This document shows positions 1 through 8,375 of a stretch of 64,000 bases of DNA, piece after piece. Positions within the stretch are counted from its first letter, which is position 1. Each line of letters starts with the position of its first letter. The translations under genes and the position numbers were made by a program. This DNA comes from Streptomyces sp. YIM 121038. GTDB lineage: Bacteria; Actinomycetota; Actinomycetes; Streptomycetales; Streptomycetaceae. Location: assembly GCF_006088715.1 (NCBI RefSeq), contig NZ_CP030771.1:4784001-4848000 (forward strand). The letters run 5' to 3'. Under the pieces are notes generated by a model. It saw only the letters and a program-made list of their open reading frames with translations. It was not told the origin of the DNA and did no database searches.

Positions 1-16
1 AAACGGACGCCCCCCT

Positions 17-51
17 GAACGCCCCGCCGCTCCCCCCGCGGCGGGGCGTTC
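17..51. terminator. Perfect 14-bp hairpin before the terminase genes
   Basis: GAACGCCCCGCCGC at 17-30 pairs perfectly with 38-51 around a 7-nt C-rich loop. The tail GGGGCGTTCTGC recurs at the end of the late operon. It has no long T-run, which is normal for Streptomyces terminators. It probably insulates the terminase operon from whatever lies to the left. Confidence 0.6.
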
Positions 52-87
52 TGCATGCCTGGCCCCGGGCGAGGAGGTGACCGCCCC

Positions 88-621
88 ATGGCTCGACCAA
101 TCGACGACAGCGACCGCGAGCAGGTGCGACACCTCCACGCCCGGGGCCAGTCCCGCAACGAGATCGCCCGCACCATCCGGCGGTCACCCTCGACCGTGTC
201 GAAGATCGCCGCCGAGTGCTCGCCGCCGCTCACCTTCGAGCGCGGGCCCGAAGTCGTCGCCGCCACCGAGGCGCGCCGCATCGACCTCGCCGCCCGCCGC
301 TCCCTGCTCGCCGAGGCACTGCACACCGACGCCGAGCGCCTGCGCGCCCAACTCTGGGAGCGCTGCACGTACGGCGAGTTCGCAGGGCGCGACGGCGAGT
401 GGCACGAGACCTACCTCGACCGCCCACGCTTCGCCGACCAGCGGCAGATCATCGCCGCCACCGCCACCGCCGTACAGCAGTCACTCAAGCTCGCCCCCGT
501 CGAGGGCGGCGACGACGCCGACCAGGTGCGGTCGATGCTCGGCACCCTCGGCGAGGCACTGGCACAGGCCACCAACGACGACCAGGCCCCCGACGACGAC
601 GGGGGCGACGCCGGGGGGTGA
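88..621 (+). CDS. Terminase small subunit-like HTH protein
   Basis: A 177-aa protein. Residues ~8-40 form a resolvase/homeodomain-like helix-turn-helix (HARGQSRNEIARTIRRS...TVSKIA), the usual DNA-recognition part of a TerS. The rest is acidic and helical, as expected for an oligomerising region. The ATG at 88 is chosen because GAGGAGG lies 8 bases upstream; a longer frame starting at 55 has no comparable site. The large subunit begins 4 bp after the stop, so the two are translationally linked. TerS-type proteins bind the pac or cos site and hand DNA to the motor. Assignment rests on the HTH plus position before TerL; a phage HTH regulator is the alternative. Confidence 0.7.
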   Translation: MARPIDDSDREQVRHLHARGQSRNEIARTIRRSPSTVSKIAAECSPPLTFERGPEVVAATEARRIDLAARRSLLAEALHTDAERLRAQLWERCTYGEFAGRDGEWHETYLDRPRFADQRQIIAATATAVQQSLKLAPVEGGDDADQVRSMLGTLGEALAQATNDDQAPDDDGGDAGG

Positions 622-625
622 GCCT

Positions 626-1879
626 GTGCTCGACCTCGACCGCCTGCCCCTGTCCCGCAAGCAGTTGCGCAGCATCGGGCAGGCCACCGCCCGCATCAAC
701 CTCTGGCACGGCAGCGTGCGCAGCGGGAAGACGATCGCCTCGCTCCTGGCGTTCGTCATCGCCGTTGCCACCGCCGGACCATCCGGCCTGATCATCATCT
801 GCGGGCGCAGCCTCCAGACGATCGAACGCAACGCGCTGGAACCCTTGCAAGATCGCTCGCTGTTCGGACCGTTGGCCCGGCACATCGTGCACACCCGAGG
901 CGCGACCACAGCGACGATCCTCGGCCGCACCGTCCACCTGATCGGCGCCGCGGACGCCCGCGCCGAGGGCCGCCTACGCGGCTTGACGGCGCAGCTCGCG
1001 TACGTCGACGAGGCCACCCTCATGCCTGAGGGATTCTGGACTCAGCTACTCGCCCGCCTCTCCGTGCCCGGCGCGCGCCTGTACGCCACGACCAACCCGG
1101 ACAGCCCGCGCCACTGGCTCAAGGTCCAGTACCTCGACCGCGCGGGCGAACTCAACCTGAGAGCCTGGCACTTCCGCCTCGCCGACAACCCGAGCCTGTC
1201 GCCCGAGTACGTTGCCGACCTCACCGCCGAGTACGTCGGCCTGTGGCGCCGCCGCATGATCGACGGCGCGTGGGTGGTCGCCGAGGGCGCCATCTACGAC
1301 ATGTGGGACGAGACCCGCCACGTCGTGACCGCGCTCCCCGACATGCGTCAGCACTGGCTCGGCGTGGACTACGGCACCACCAACCCCTTCTCCGCGCTCC
1401 TGCTCGGCGAGGGCACCGACGGACGCCTGTACGTGTGCGCCGAGTGGCGCCACGACTCCCGCGCCACACACCGCAGCATGACCGACGCGCAATACAGCGC
1501 CGCCGTCCGCTCCTGGCTCGCCACGCTCGACGTCACGCCAGAGTGGACGTTCATAGACCCGAGCGCCGCATCGTTCTCCACGCAGATGTGGCAGGACGGA
1601 CACCCCGGCCTCGCCCGCGCCACCAACGACGTCTCCGACGGCATCCGGTCCGTGTCGAGCCTGCTCGCCGCCGACCGCCTGCTCGTCCACGACTCGTGCG
1701 AGGGCCTGCTCGCCGAACTCCCCGCCTACTCCTGGGACCCGAGAGCGACCGAGCGCGGCACGGACGCCCCGATCAAGGTCGACGACCACAGCGCCGACGC
1801 ACTTCGGTACGTCGTCCACTCCACCGCGCACGAGTGGCGACACCTGCTCACCACATCAGCCGGGAACGCGGAACCTTGA
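626..1879 (+). CDS. terL: Terminase large subunit (packaging ATPase/nuclease)
   Basis: A 417-aa protein, the usual TerL length. The N-terminal ATPase has a Walker A (GSVRSGKT, about residues 30-37) and a Walker B AYVDEA near residue 126. The C-terminal RNase H-like nuclease has VDYG near 247, FIDPSAASF near 310 and the closing acidic DHSADALRY near 386. The GTG at 626 follows the GGGGGGTGAG run and removes a long spurious N-terminal extension. It pumps DNA into the prohead and cuts concatemers. Its last 32 bp overlap the 3' end of a minus-strand gene, so the two are convergent. Confidence 0.93.
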   Translation: MLDLDRLPLSRKQLRSIGQATARINLWHGSVRSGKTIASLLAFVIAVATAGPSGLIIICGRSLQTIERNALEPLQDRSLFGPLARHIVHTRGATTATILGRTVHLIGAADARAEGRLRGLTAQLAYVDEATLMPEGFWTQLLARLSVPGARLYATTNPDSPRHWLKVQYLDRAGELNLRAWHFRLADNPSLSPEYVADLTAEYVGLWRRRMIDGAWVVAEGAIYDMWDETRHVVTALPDMRQHWLGVDYGTTNPFSALLLGEGTDGRLYVCAEWRHDSRATHRSMTDAQYSAAVRSWLATLDVTPEWTFIDPSAASFSTQMWQDGHPGLARATNDVSDGIRSVSSLLAADRLLVHDSCEGLLAELPAYSWDPRATERGTDAPIKVDDHSADALRYVVHSTAHEWRHLLTTSAGNAEP

Positions 1880-2291
1880 TCGCATTTCCCGCATCCCACT
1901 TTCTGACAACTCGCGTGTAGCGGACCCACCCAATTGCGCCTGGCACCCCGAACAGGATTGCGAGCAACACAAAGCCGGGATGCACCAGGCCCGCTGTAAC
2001 TGCGGTCACGAGCCCGATCAGCATGAATACCGTATTGACGCGTTGCTTGGCACGGCAGTGGCGCACGAACTGTTCTGCCCTGCGCTGGGACTCCGCTCGC
2101 TGTGCGTCTTCCGCGTCGAGGATGCGGCCCTGCCGCTCGTACCAACGGCGTTGCACCTCTGCTTCCGCCTGACTGAGAGGCGTTCCTTCCGGATTGATCA
2201 CCACGTCACCGTGGATGTTCCCGGACTGGATCACGTGCCCTTTGATGTGGCTGTCACTCAACTCGTTGCGCACATAAGGCTGTTCGCTCAT
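1848..2291 (-). CDS. Opposite-strand membrane protein with a GNIHGDVVI motif (probable moron)
   Basis: A 147-aa protein. From the ATG at 2291: a short glycine/valine beta-repeat (HIKGHVIQSGNIHGDVVI, residues ~16-33), a charged helical, likely coiled-coil stretch (~45-85), then two hydrophobic spans (~88-108 and ~112-128) and a basic tail. I know the G-V-x-Q-x-G-x-I-x-G-x-V pattern from Streptomyces proteins of unknown function, some tied to conflict or signalling architectures, but cannot name a family. It runs against the late operon between TerL and portal, and the stretch is clearly less GC-rich than its neighbours. That fits an independently expressed lysogeny gene, for example superinfection exclusion, but no function is shown. 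Confidence 0.7.
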   Translation of the reverse strand: MSEQPYVRNELSDSHIKGHVIQSGNIHGDVVINPEGTPLSQAEAEVQRRWYERQGRILDAEDAQRAESQRRAEQFVRHCRAKQRVNTVFMLIGLVTAVTAGLVHPGFVLLAILFGVPGAIGWVRYTRVVRKWDAGNAIKVPRSRLMW

Positions 2292-2333
2292 GAGGTGGAA
2301 GATACGCCCGACTACCACTATTGGAGGTAGTAA

Positions 2334-3818
2334 ATGCCTCTGCCTGACAACGGCGCAGCGTGGCCGCCGCCGCAGTGGGCCGCGTACTACGCCGAGATCC
2401 GTACCAACGACGCGTGGTACACCGGCGATGCGCGCCGTCTATCCCGTCTCTACGGCCACCACCCGCGGCCCGCCGAGCGCCGCCGCTTGTGGGGCAGGAA
2501 GTCGGCCGAGCACCGCGTCGGCCGCCGTGACCACCGCCTTCACGTGCCGTTGCCCGGCGACATCGCGAGCACTTCCGCCGACCTGCTGTTCGCGGACATG
2601 CCCCGGATCACCGTCGAGGACACGGCGACACAGGCGCGCCTCGACGTGCTGCTCGACGAGGGCCGCGCGCAACAGGTGTTGCTCGGCGCCGCCGAGCAGG
2701 CCGCCGCCCTGTCCGGGGTGTTCCTGCGCGTCACCTGGGACCGGGAACTCGCTGACCGGCCGCTCATGACCGTGATGCAGCCCGACGCCAGCGTGCCTGA
2801 GTTTCGATTCGGCATGCTGCGGGCCGTGAACTTCTGGCGGGAGTTGCCCGGCAGTACCGAGGCCACCGTGTGGCGCCACATCGAGCGCCACGAGCCGGGC
2901 CGCATCCTGCACGCCTTGTACGAGGGCACCGCCGACAACATCGGCCGTGCCGTCCCGCTTGCCGAGCACCCCGATACCGCCAGCCTGGCCGACTCCCTTG
3001 GGGAAGACGGGGTCAGCATCGCTACCGGCATTCGCGACCTCACCGCCGCGTACGTGCCCAACATGCTGCCCAACCGGCTTCACCGCGGCTCCGATCTCGG
3101 CCGCAGCGACTACGCCGCCCCGCTGTACGACCTGTTCGACGCGCTCGACGAGACGTGGACATCGTGGATGCGCGACATCCGCCTCGCCCGCGCCCGCCTG
3201 ATCGTCCCCGACGGGTACCTCCGCGACGAGGGCCCCGGCAACGGCGCATCGTTCGACGACGAGCGCGAGGTCTGGCAGGCCCTGAAGATGCCGCCCAACG
3301 ACGGGGCGACCATCACCCTGGCTCAGTTCGAGATCCGGGTCGAGGAGCACCGCGCCACCACGGAGGCCCTCACTCGGCAGGCCGCCCAGTCCGCCGGATA
3401 CTCGCCGCAGAGCTTCGGCCTCGACGGCGAGGGGCAGGCCGTCACCGCGACCGAGGTCGACAGCCGCGACCAACGCAGCATGGTCACCCGGAAGAAGAAG
3501 ACCGGGTACTGGCGCCATGAACTCGCCGCCATGACGCACGTGCAACTACAGCTCGACGCGGTGCAGTTCGGCCGCCGCATCACACCCGAGCGCCCGCGCG
3601 TGGAGTTCGGCGACGGTGTCGCCGAGTCCGAGCAGGCCACCGCGACCACCCTCGACCTGCTCGCCCGCGCAGGGGCCGTGTCGACCTCGACCAAGGTCAA
3701 GATCCTGCACCCCGAGTGGGACGACACCGCCGTACAGGGCGAGGTCGTCGCGATCCTGCGGGAGACCGGCGCCGCGGATGCACCGGACCCGGGTGATACC
3801 TACCCGCTCGCCGCTTGA
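2334..3818 (+). CDS. Portal protein (SPP1 Gp6-like)
   Basis: A 494-aa protein starting at an ATG with GGAGGT 7 bases upstream. The N-terminus (WAAYYAEIRTNDAWYTG) and the spacing of conserved segments (LHVPLPGDIASTSADLLFADMP near 65-88, a stem-like DEVWQAL...ALTRQAAQSAGYSPQSFGL near 320-365, MVTRKKKTGYWRHELAAM near 383) fit actinophage portal proteins of the Gp6 type. Twelve copies form the ring at one capsid vertex through which TerL feeds DNA. Its place between TerL and the MuF-like gene is typical. Confidence 0.85.
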   Translation: MPLPDNGAAWPPPQWAAYYAEIRTNDAWYTGDARRLSRLYGHHPRPAERRRLWGRKSAEHRVGRRDHRLHVPLPGDIASTSADLLFADMPRITVEDTATQARLDVLLDEGRAQQVLLGAAEQAAALSGVFLRVTWDRELADRPLMTVMQPDASVPEFRFGMLRAVNFWRELPGSTEATVWRHIERHEPGRILHALYEGTADNIGRAVPLAEHPDTASLADSLGEDGVSIATGIRDLTAAYVPNMLPNRLHRGSDLGRSDYAAPLYDLFDALDETWTSWMRDIRLARARLIVPDGYLRDEGPGNGASFDDEREVWQALKMPPNDGATITLAQFEIRVEEHRATTEALTRQAAQSAGYSPQSFGLDGEGQAVTATEVDSRDQRSMVTRKKKTGYWRHELAAMTHVQLQLDAVQFGRRITPERPRVEFGDGVAESEQATATTLDLLARAGAVSTSTKVKILHPEWDDTAVQGEVVAILRETGAADAPDPGDTYPLAA

Positions 3819-3836
3819 GACGATGGGGGGTGGGCG

Positions 3837-6056
3837 GTGCCGATCCACCCGGGCATGGTCGAGGATCTGGCCGCGACGACGCGCGACACCTACGCCGCGG
3901 CCGAGGAACGGCTGTTGGGCATCATCGCGCGCCAGCTCGCCGCAGGGCTCGACGCGCCCGGATGGATCGAGGCCAAGCTCGCCGCCGTCCAGCAAGTACG
4001 CCGCGCCGCACAGGCCGTCGTCGAGGAGCTGGGCAAGGCGACCCAGCTCGACGTGTTCGACGCGGTCGCCGAGGCGTACAACACCGGGCACCGCGCCGCA
4101 GTTGCCGAACTCGGTGCCCTGTCGGATGACGCCCGCCGCCTGGTCGACGACCGTCTGCCCCAGGCGCAGGCCGTCGACCGCCTCGCACAGGAAGCCGTCG
4201 ACGTCGTCACCGCGACGCACCGCGGCATTCTGCGGGCCGTGGTCGACGGCTTCCGAGCCGTCGTCGCGTCCGTGGCCGCAACGCCCCTGCTCGGTACCGG
4301 CACCCGCCGCCAAGCCGTGCAAGACGCCCTACGCGCCTTCGCCGATCGCGGGATCCGGGCGTTCGTCGACCGCGCGGGCCGACGCTGGTCGCTCCCCTCC
4401 TACGCCGAGATGGCCGTACGGACCGCGACCGCGCGGGCCGCGACCGAGGCACACATGCGCACCCTCACCGAGCACGGCGTCGACCTAGTCATCGTCAGCA
4501 ACGCTCCGCGCGAGTGCCCCCTGTGCCGCCCGTGGGAACGGCAGCTTCTGACGATCGGCGGGCCCGCAGGACCACGTACGGTCGAGGTCGAGCACGCCGT
4601 CGAGGACGGCCGCATGGTGCCCGTGCGCGTGGCCGGATCGCTCGACGAGGCCCGCCTCGCCGGATTCCAACACCCCAACTGCCGCCACAGCGTGTCTGCT
4701 TACACCCCGGGACTGACCACGGTCGAGGACGCCGAGAGCGACCCCGCCGGATACGAGGCCGGACAGCGACAGCGCGCCATCGAGCGGAACATCCGCAAGT
4801 GGAAGCGCCGCGAAGCTGTCGCCACCACCCCCGAGGAGAAGCGCTCCACCCGCGCCAAAGTGCGCGCCTGGCAGGGCGCCATGCGCGACCACCTCGCCGC
4901 CCACCCCGACTTGCGCCGACTCAGGCACCGCGAGCAGGAAGGGACGGGCAACCTCCCCGCGACGCCGCGCCCGCCCGCGCCGGATCAGGTCGAGCGGGCG
5001 CGCGTATGGTCCGGCGACGAGCGCACCGTCAGCGAGATGAGCGACGACCAGCTCGCCGCCGCGCTGCGTACGCCGCTCGACGACCGCGCGCGCCGCCGGA
5101 TCGAGACCGAGGCCGACCGCCGCGACCTCGCCGCCCTCCTCGACCGCGCCGCGCCCCGCGGGCGCCTGGCCGAGGATCTGCTCGCCCTGTCCGACGACGA
5201 CCTCGCCCGCCTGTTCACTCACGTCGACCAGGACGACCGGTTGCGCATCATGGCCGAGACCGACCGCCGCGACCGCGCCGGACAACACCCCGACGTACGG
5301 CCCGACTTGATCGGCCTGTCCGACGCGCAGCTCGCCGCCCGCTACCGGGATGCCGGGACCGGCCCAGAGGCCGCCGCGATCGCTACGGAGGCCGCCCGCC
5401 GCGACCTGCTCGCCCGCCTCTTCCCCGGCGGGAACCTGCTCGCCGACCTGTCCGGGGTGGGCGACGACGACCTCGCGTGGGCGATGCAGTACGCCGACAA
5501 CGGCGAACTTCTGCGCATCGCCGCGGAGATGGACCGCCGCGACGCCGTCGAGCTACCGCCCCCGTCCGACACCGGCAACGCGGTCGAGGACCTGCTCGCC
5601 GACCGCGACGCCCTCGCCGAGGCCATGGCGCCCGCCCCCGACCCGGAGCAGTGGGGGCGCCTCGCCGACGACGAGACGTTCGCCGCCGAGGCCGCCGCCC
5701 TCGCCGCCGCCCAGGACGAGAGCGAGGGCGAGCGGGACGAGCGGCACACGGTCACGCGCCGCGAGGCCCGCGCCCTGTACGAGGAGTACGTCTACCGGCA
5801 GTACCTGAAGGCCGAAGACGACTGCCGCGGCTACCTGCTCAACAAGAAGGCCCAGGCCGCCGGGCACAGCCCCGTAAGCCTGTTCAGCGGGCCCGCACGC
5901 ATCGCCTACGCGCGCGCGTCCGACGAGCTGAAAGAGTGGTGGGCCGAACACGGCAGGCTCACGCAGGCCGAGTTCATCGAGCAGGCGACCGGCAAGGCCC
6001 AGCGAGGGGCCGACCGCGCCCGTAAGAACGAGTCGGACCACCAGAACAAGCGCTAA
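3837..6056 (+). CDS. MuF-like minor head protein with a repeat-rich C-terminal extension
   Basis: A 739-aa protein, far longer than a minimal MuF protein (~250-300 aa). Residues ~1-300 carry the minor capsid 2/MuF signature: CPLCRPWE near 226 and HPNCRH near 278, a Cys/His set likely to bind metal. Residues ~398-575 hold four degenerate units of the form LSDDxLA...RIxxExDRRD at ~45-60 residue spacing. The last ~100 residues (YLLNKKAQAAGHSPVSLFSGPARIAYARASDELKEWW) form a separate conserved-looking block. The GTG at 3837 follows GGGGGG. MuF proteins are carried inside virions and may be ejected; the C-terminal blocks could be effector or binding modules. No known toxin motif was recognised. Confidence 0.75.
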   Translation: MPIHPGMVEDLAATTRDTYAAAEERLLGIIARQLAAGLDAPGWIEAKLAAVQQVRRAAQAVVEELGKATQLDVFDAVAEAYNTGHRAAVAELGALSDDARRLVDDRLPQAQAVDRLAQEAVDVVTATHRGILRAVVDGFRAVVASVAATPLLGTGTRRQAVQDALRAFADRGIRAFVDRAGRRWSLPSYAEMAVRTATARAATEAHMRTLTEHGVDLVIVSNAPRECPLCRPWERQLLTIGGPAGPRTVEVEHAVEDGRMVPVRVAGSLDEARLAGFQHPNCRHSVSAYTPGLTTVEDAESDPAGYEAGQRQRAIERNIRKWKRREAVATTPEEKRSTRAKVRAWQGAMRDHLAAHPDLRRLRHREQEGTGNLPATPRPPAPDQVERARVWSGDERTVSEMSDDQLAAALRTPLDDRARRRIETEADRRDLAALLDRAAPRGRLAEDLLALSDDDLARLFTHVDQDDRLRIMAETDRRDRAGQHPDVRPDLIGLSDAQLAARYRDAGTGPEAAAIATEAARRDLLARLFPGGNLLADLSGVGDDDLAWAMQYADNGELLRIAAEMDRRDAVELPPPSDTGNAVEDLLADRDALAEAMAPAPDPEQWGRLADDETFAAEAAALAAAQDESEGERDERHTVTRREARALYEEYVYRQYLKAEDDCRGYLLNKKAQAAGHSPVSLFSGPARIAYARASDELKEWWAEHGRLTQAEFIEQATGKAQRGADRARKNESDHQNKR

Positions 6057-6064
6057 GGGGAGCC

Positions 6065-6244
6065 ATGGGCACGCGCGAGGACATCGTGAAGGCCGTCACG
6101 GCAGGCCGCGAGGCAGGCGACCGGGGCGACCCGCCGACCGCGTGCCCGTACCCGAGCACCTCGACGCTGCGTACCGCGTGGATCCGCGGCTACGCCGAGC
6201 GCCGCCCCCTCGCCGCCCAAGGCGACCAAGGCGACGCCGACTGA
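6065..6244 (+). CDS. Rmf/CrpP-like small protein
   Basis: A 59-aa protein starting at an ATG with AGGGGAG just upstream, 8 bp after the MuF-like gene. The pattern AGREAGDRGD...ACPYP...LRTAWIRGY matches the ribosome modulation factor/CrpP layout (G-x2-AG-x2-G ... CPY ... W-x2-G). Rmf in Escherichia coli drives 70S dimerisation into inactive 100S particles; actinophages often carry relatives of unknown role. Here it sits inside the head operon, ahead of a terminator. Family placement rests on a short motif. Confidence 0.65.
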   Translation: MGTREDIVKAVTAGREAGDRGDPPTACPYPSTSTLRTAWIRGYAERRPLAAQGDQGDAD

Positions 6245-6272
6245 CAACCGAACACCGCAGTACCGCCCCGAA

Positions 6273-6302
6273 GGGGGCCCGCCAGGAGCGGGCCCCCTTT
6301 TT
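6273..6302 (+). terminator. Intrinsic terminator between head-gene blocks
   Basis: GGGGGCCCGC pairs with GCGGGCCCCC around CAGGA and runs into TTTTT. The central GCCCGCCAGGAGCGGGCCC is repeated at about 6318-6336, just before the scaffold gene, so a second weaker hairpin can form there. Likely tunes minor head versus scaffold/capsid expression. Confidence 0.8.
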
Positions 6303-6357
6303 GCATGCCCGAACGCGCCCGCCAGGAGCGGGCCCGACGCACCAGGAGTGCACCCCT

Positions 6358-7083
6358 ATGCGCACGCGCACCCTTGCCCGCCACCGTCTCGACGGCGCCG
6401 GATGGGCCCACCCCTACCCGCTCACCGCGTTCTCTCCCATCGTCTACGCCAGCGGTGAGGGCGAGGGCGGACAGCAGGGCGCCACAACCGGTCAGCAGGG
6501 CGCCGAGCAGAACACCGGCCAGGGCAGTCAGCCGACCGCGCCGAACCCCGCAGCGCCGCCGCAGCAGGGCGCCGAGCAGGATGAATCCACGCTCCCCCCG
6601 TGGGCACAGAAGGCCCTCACCGATGCCCGCGCCGAGGCCGGTAAGAGCCGCGTCACCGCGAAGCAGAAGGCCGCCGACGAGGCGCGCAGCGAACTCGCGC
6701 AGCAGATCGGCAAGGCCCTCGGCATCGTCGAGGACGACACCCCGCCCGACCCCGCCAAGCTCACGCAGCAGCTCGCCGACGAGCAGGCCAAGGCCCGGCA
6801 GACCGCCGTCGAACTCGCCGTCTACCGCACCGCCCACGAGGCAGGCGGCGACCCCGACGCGCTGCTCGACTCCCGCCAGTTCGCCGCCGCGATCGCCGAG
6901 GTCGACCCCGCGGACACCACCGCAGTGCGCGCCGCCGTACAGGCAGCCATCGCGACGAACCCCGCCCTCGCGGCCAAGACCACCGCACCTGCCCGCGGCG
7001 GCGCCGAGTTCAACGGCCCCCCGTCCGGCGACCGCAAGCCCGCCAGCCTTCACGACGCCATCGCCGCCGCACTCGGCGGCTGA
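6358..7083 (+). CDS. Capsid scaffolding protein
   Basis: A 241-aa protein directly before the major capsid gene. The N-terminal third is low-complexity Gly/Gln/Ala (QQGATTGQQGAEQNTGQG). The centre is a charged helical stretch (ARAEAGKSRVTAKQKAADEARSELAQQ... LTQQLADEQAKARQ), and the tail is short and basic. That composition and position are standard for siphovirus scaffolds, which shape the procapsid and leave or are digested on maturation. The ATG at 6358 is preceded by CCAGGAG. No protease domain is visible. Confidence 0.78.
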   Translation: MRTRTLARHRLDGAGWAHPYPLTAFSPIVYASGEGEGGQQGATTGQQGAEQNTGQGSQPTAPNPAAPPQQGAEQDESTLPPWAQKALTDARAEAGKSRVTAKQKAADEARSELAQQIGKALGIVEDDTPPDPAKLTQQLADEQAKARQTAVELAVYRTAHEAGGDPDALLDSRQFAAAIAEVDPADTTAVRAAVQAAIATNPALAAKTTAPARGGAEFNGPPSGDRKPASLHDAIAAALGG

Positions 7084-7103
7084 ACCCCCAGGAGTAACCG
7101 CCC

Positions 7104-8114
7104 ATGGCCACCTCCCTTGCCGAGGCCAAGAACAACGCGCAGGACGACATCGATGTGCAGGTCATCGACGAGTTCCGCAAGTCGTCCGACATCCTCGACC
7201 GGCTCACGTTCGACAACGTCGTATCGCCGACCGGCGGCGACACCCTGACCTACGGATACCGGCGACTGATCACGCAGCGCGATGCCGCGTTCCGTGCGCT
7301 GAACTCCGAGTACACCCCAGCCGAGGTCACGTCTCAGCGCTACACCGTCGACCTGGTGCCGCTCGGCGGTAGCTTCCAGATCGACCGCGTGATCTCCCGT
7401 ATCGGCCCGGCCGCGTCCGGCGCCGTGACGCTGAACATGCAGCAGCTCATCAAGGCATCGCGGGCGAAGTTCGCCGACGCGGTGATCAACGGTGACAAGG
7501 GCGTCGAGACCAACGGGTTCGACGGCCTGTCGAAGATCCTCACCGGCACTGCCACGGAATACCTTCCGCTCGCCAATGGCGTCACGTCCGGATTCGTCGA
7601 CTGGACCGCGGTCAACGACAAGGCCAGCGCGCTTGCCGCGCAGACCCACATCGACAACTGGCTCGCCGCCATGGACGACACCCCCGATGTGATCTACGGC
7701 AACCGCAAGACCCTGTCCCTGTTCAAGCGCATCGCCGCGTGGACTGACCAGATCGACAAGAGCACCGACGCGTTCGGCCGCCCGGTCACCGCGTACAACG
7801 GCATCCCGCTCGCCGATCTCAAGAGCAAGGCAGGCAGCAACGCCGACGTGATCAGTCTGGTGACCCGCGACCCCGACGCGGGCGGCGCAGGTGGCAACGT
7901 CACCGGCCTCGGCGACCTCTACGCGATCCGCTACGGCCTCGACGGCTTCCACGGTGCGAGCGTCGGAGGCGGCGCCCCGTTGCTGGGGACGTGGCTCCCG
8001 GACTTCACCAACGCGGGCGCCGTCAAGACGGGCGAGGTCGAACTCGGCCCCGTCGCCCCGGTCCTGAAGGCGACCCGGGCCGCCGCCGTCTTCCGCAACA
8101 TCAAGAGCGCGTGA
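7104..8114 (+). CDS. Major capsid protein
   Basis: A 336-aa protein with an AGGAG site ahead of the ATG. The sequence is balanced and beta-rich, without low complexity apart from a Gly-rich loop (DPDAGGAGGNVTGLGD near 258-273). Segments such as ADAVINGDKGVETNGFDGL and TAYNGIPLADLKSKAG suit an HK97-fold capsid subunit of the E-loop/A-domain type. Position after scaffold and before connectors supports it. Accumulates in hundreds of copies, so the hairpin in the next gene may limit read-through. Confidence 0.88.
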   Translation: MATSLAEAKNNAQDDIDVQVIDEFRKSSDILDRLTFDNVVSPTGGDTLTYGYRRLITQRDAAFRALNSEYTPAEVTSQRYTVDLVPLGGSFQIDRVISRIGPAASGAVTLNMQQLIKASRAKFADAVINGDKGVETNGFDGLSKILTGTATEYLPLANGVTSGFVDWTAVNDKASALAAQTHIDNWLAAMDDTPDVIYGNRKTLSLFKRIAAWTDQIDKSTDAFGRPVTAYNGIPLADLKSKAGSNADVISLVTRDPDAGGAGGNVTGLGDLYAIRYGLDGFHGASVGGGAPLLGTWLPDFTNAGAVKTGEVELGPVAPVLKATRAAAVFRNIKSA

Positions 8115-8125
8115 GGGGGCCCGCA

Positions 8126-8371
8126 ATGCTCGTACGCATCACTGCGCCCGTACCGGGTTTCACTGGCGAGGGGCCCGCCGGACTGACGTTCACCGACGGC
8201 GTGGCGGAGACGAGCGACATAGCCGTCATTGGCTACTGCCAGGGCGCCGGATACGTCGTCGAGCGCCTCGACGACAGCCCCGCTCCGCCGCCCGATCCGC
8301 AGCCCACGAACGCCCCGCAGACCAAGCCTGCGGGGCGTTCGCCATCCCGGAGCAAGACCAAGGAGGAGTGA
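8126..8371 (+). CDS. Small head-region protein of unknown function
   Basis: An 81-aa protein, ATG 11 bp after the capsid stop. The first ~45 residues look like a compact beta domain (ITAPVPGFTGEGPAGLTFTDGVAE); the rest is a Pro/Gln-rich tail ending in a basic SRSKTKEE. Comparable small genes after the capsid gene in actinophages are head decoration or connector-associated proteins, but I do not recognise this one. The 3' third carries a perfect 13-bp hairpin, listed separately, which may dictate the odd Pro/Ala codons. Confidence 0.6.
   Translation: MLVRITAPVPGFTGEGPAGLTFTDGVAETSDIAVIGYCQGAGYVVERLDDSPAPPPDPQPTNAPQTKPAGRSPSRSKTKEE
8308..8340 (+). terminator. Perfect 13-bp hairpin inside a coding region after the capsid gene
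   Basis: GAACGCCCCGCAG (8308-8320) pairs perfectly with CTGCGGGGCGTTC (8328-8340), loop ACCAAGC. No T-run follows. It lies entirely inside the 81-aa gene. Its GGGGCGTTC arm matches those at 17-51 and 19997-20040. A read-through attenuator or mRNA-stabilising hairpin for capsid messages is likely. Confidence 0.55.
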
Positions 8372-8375
8372 CCCG

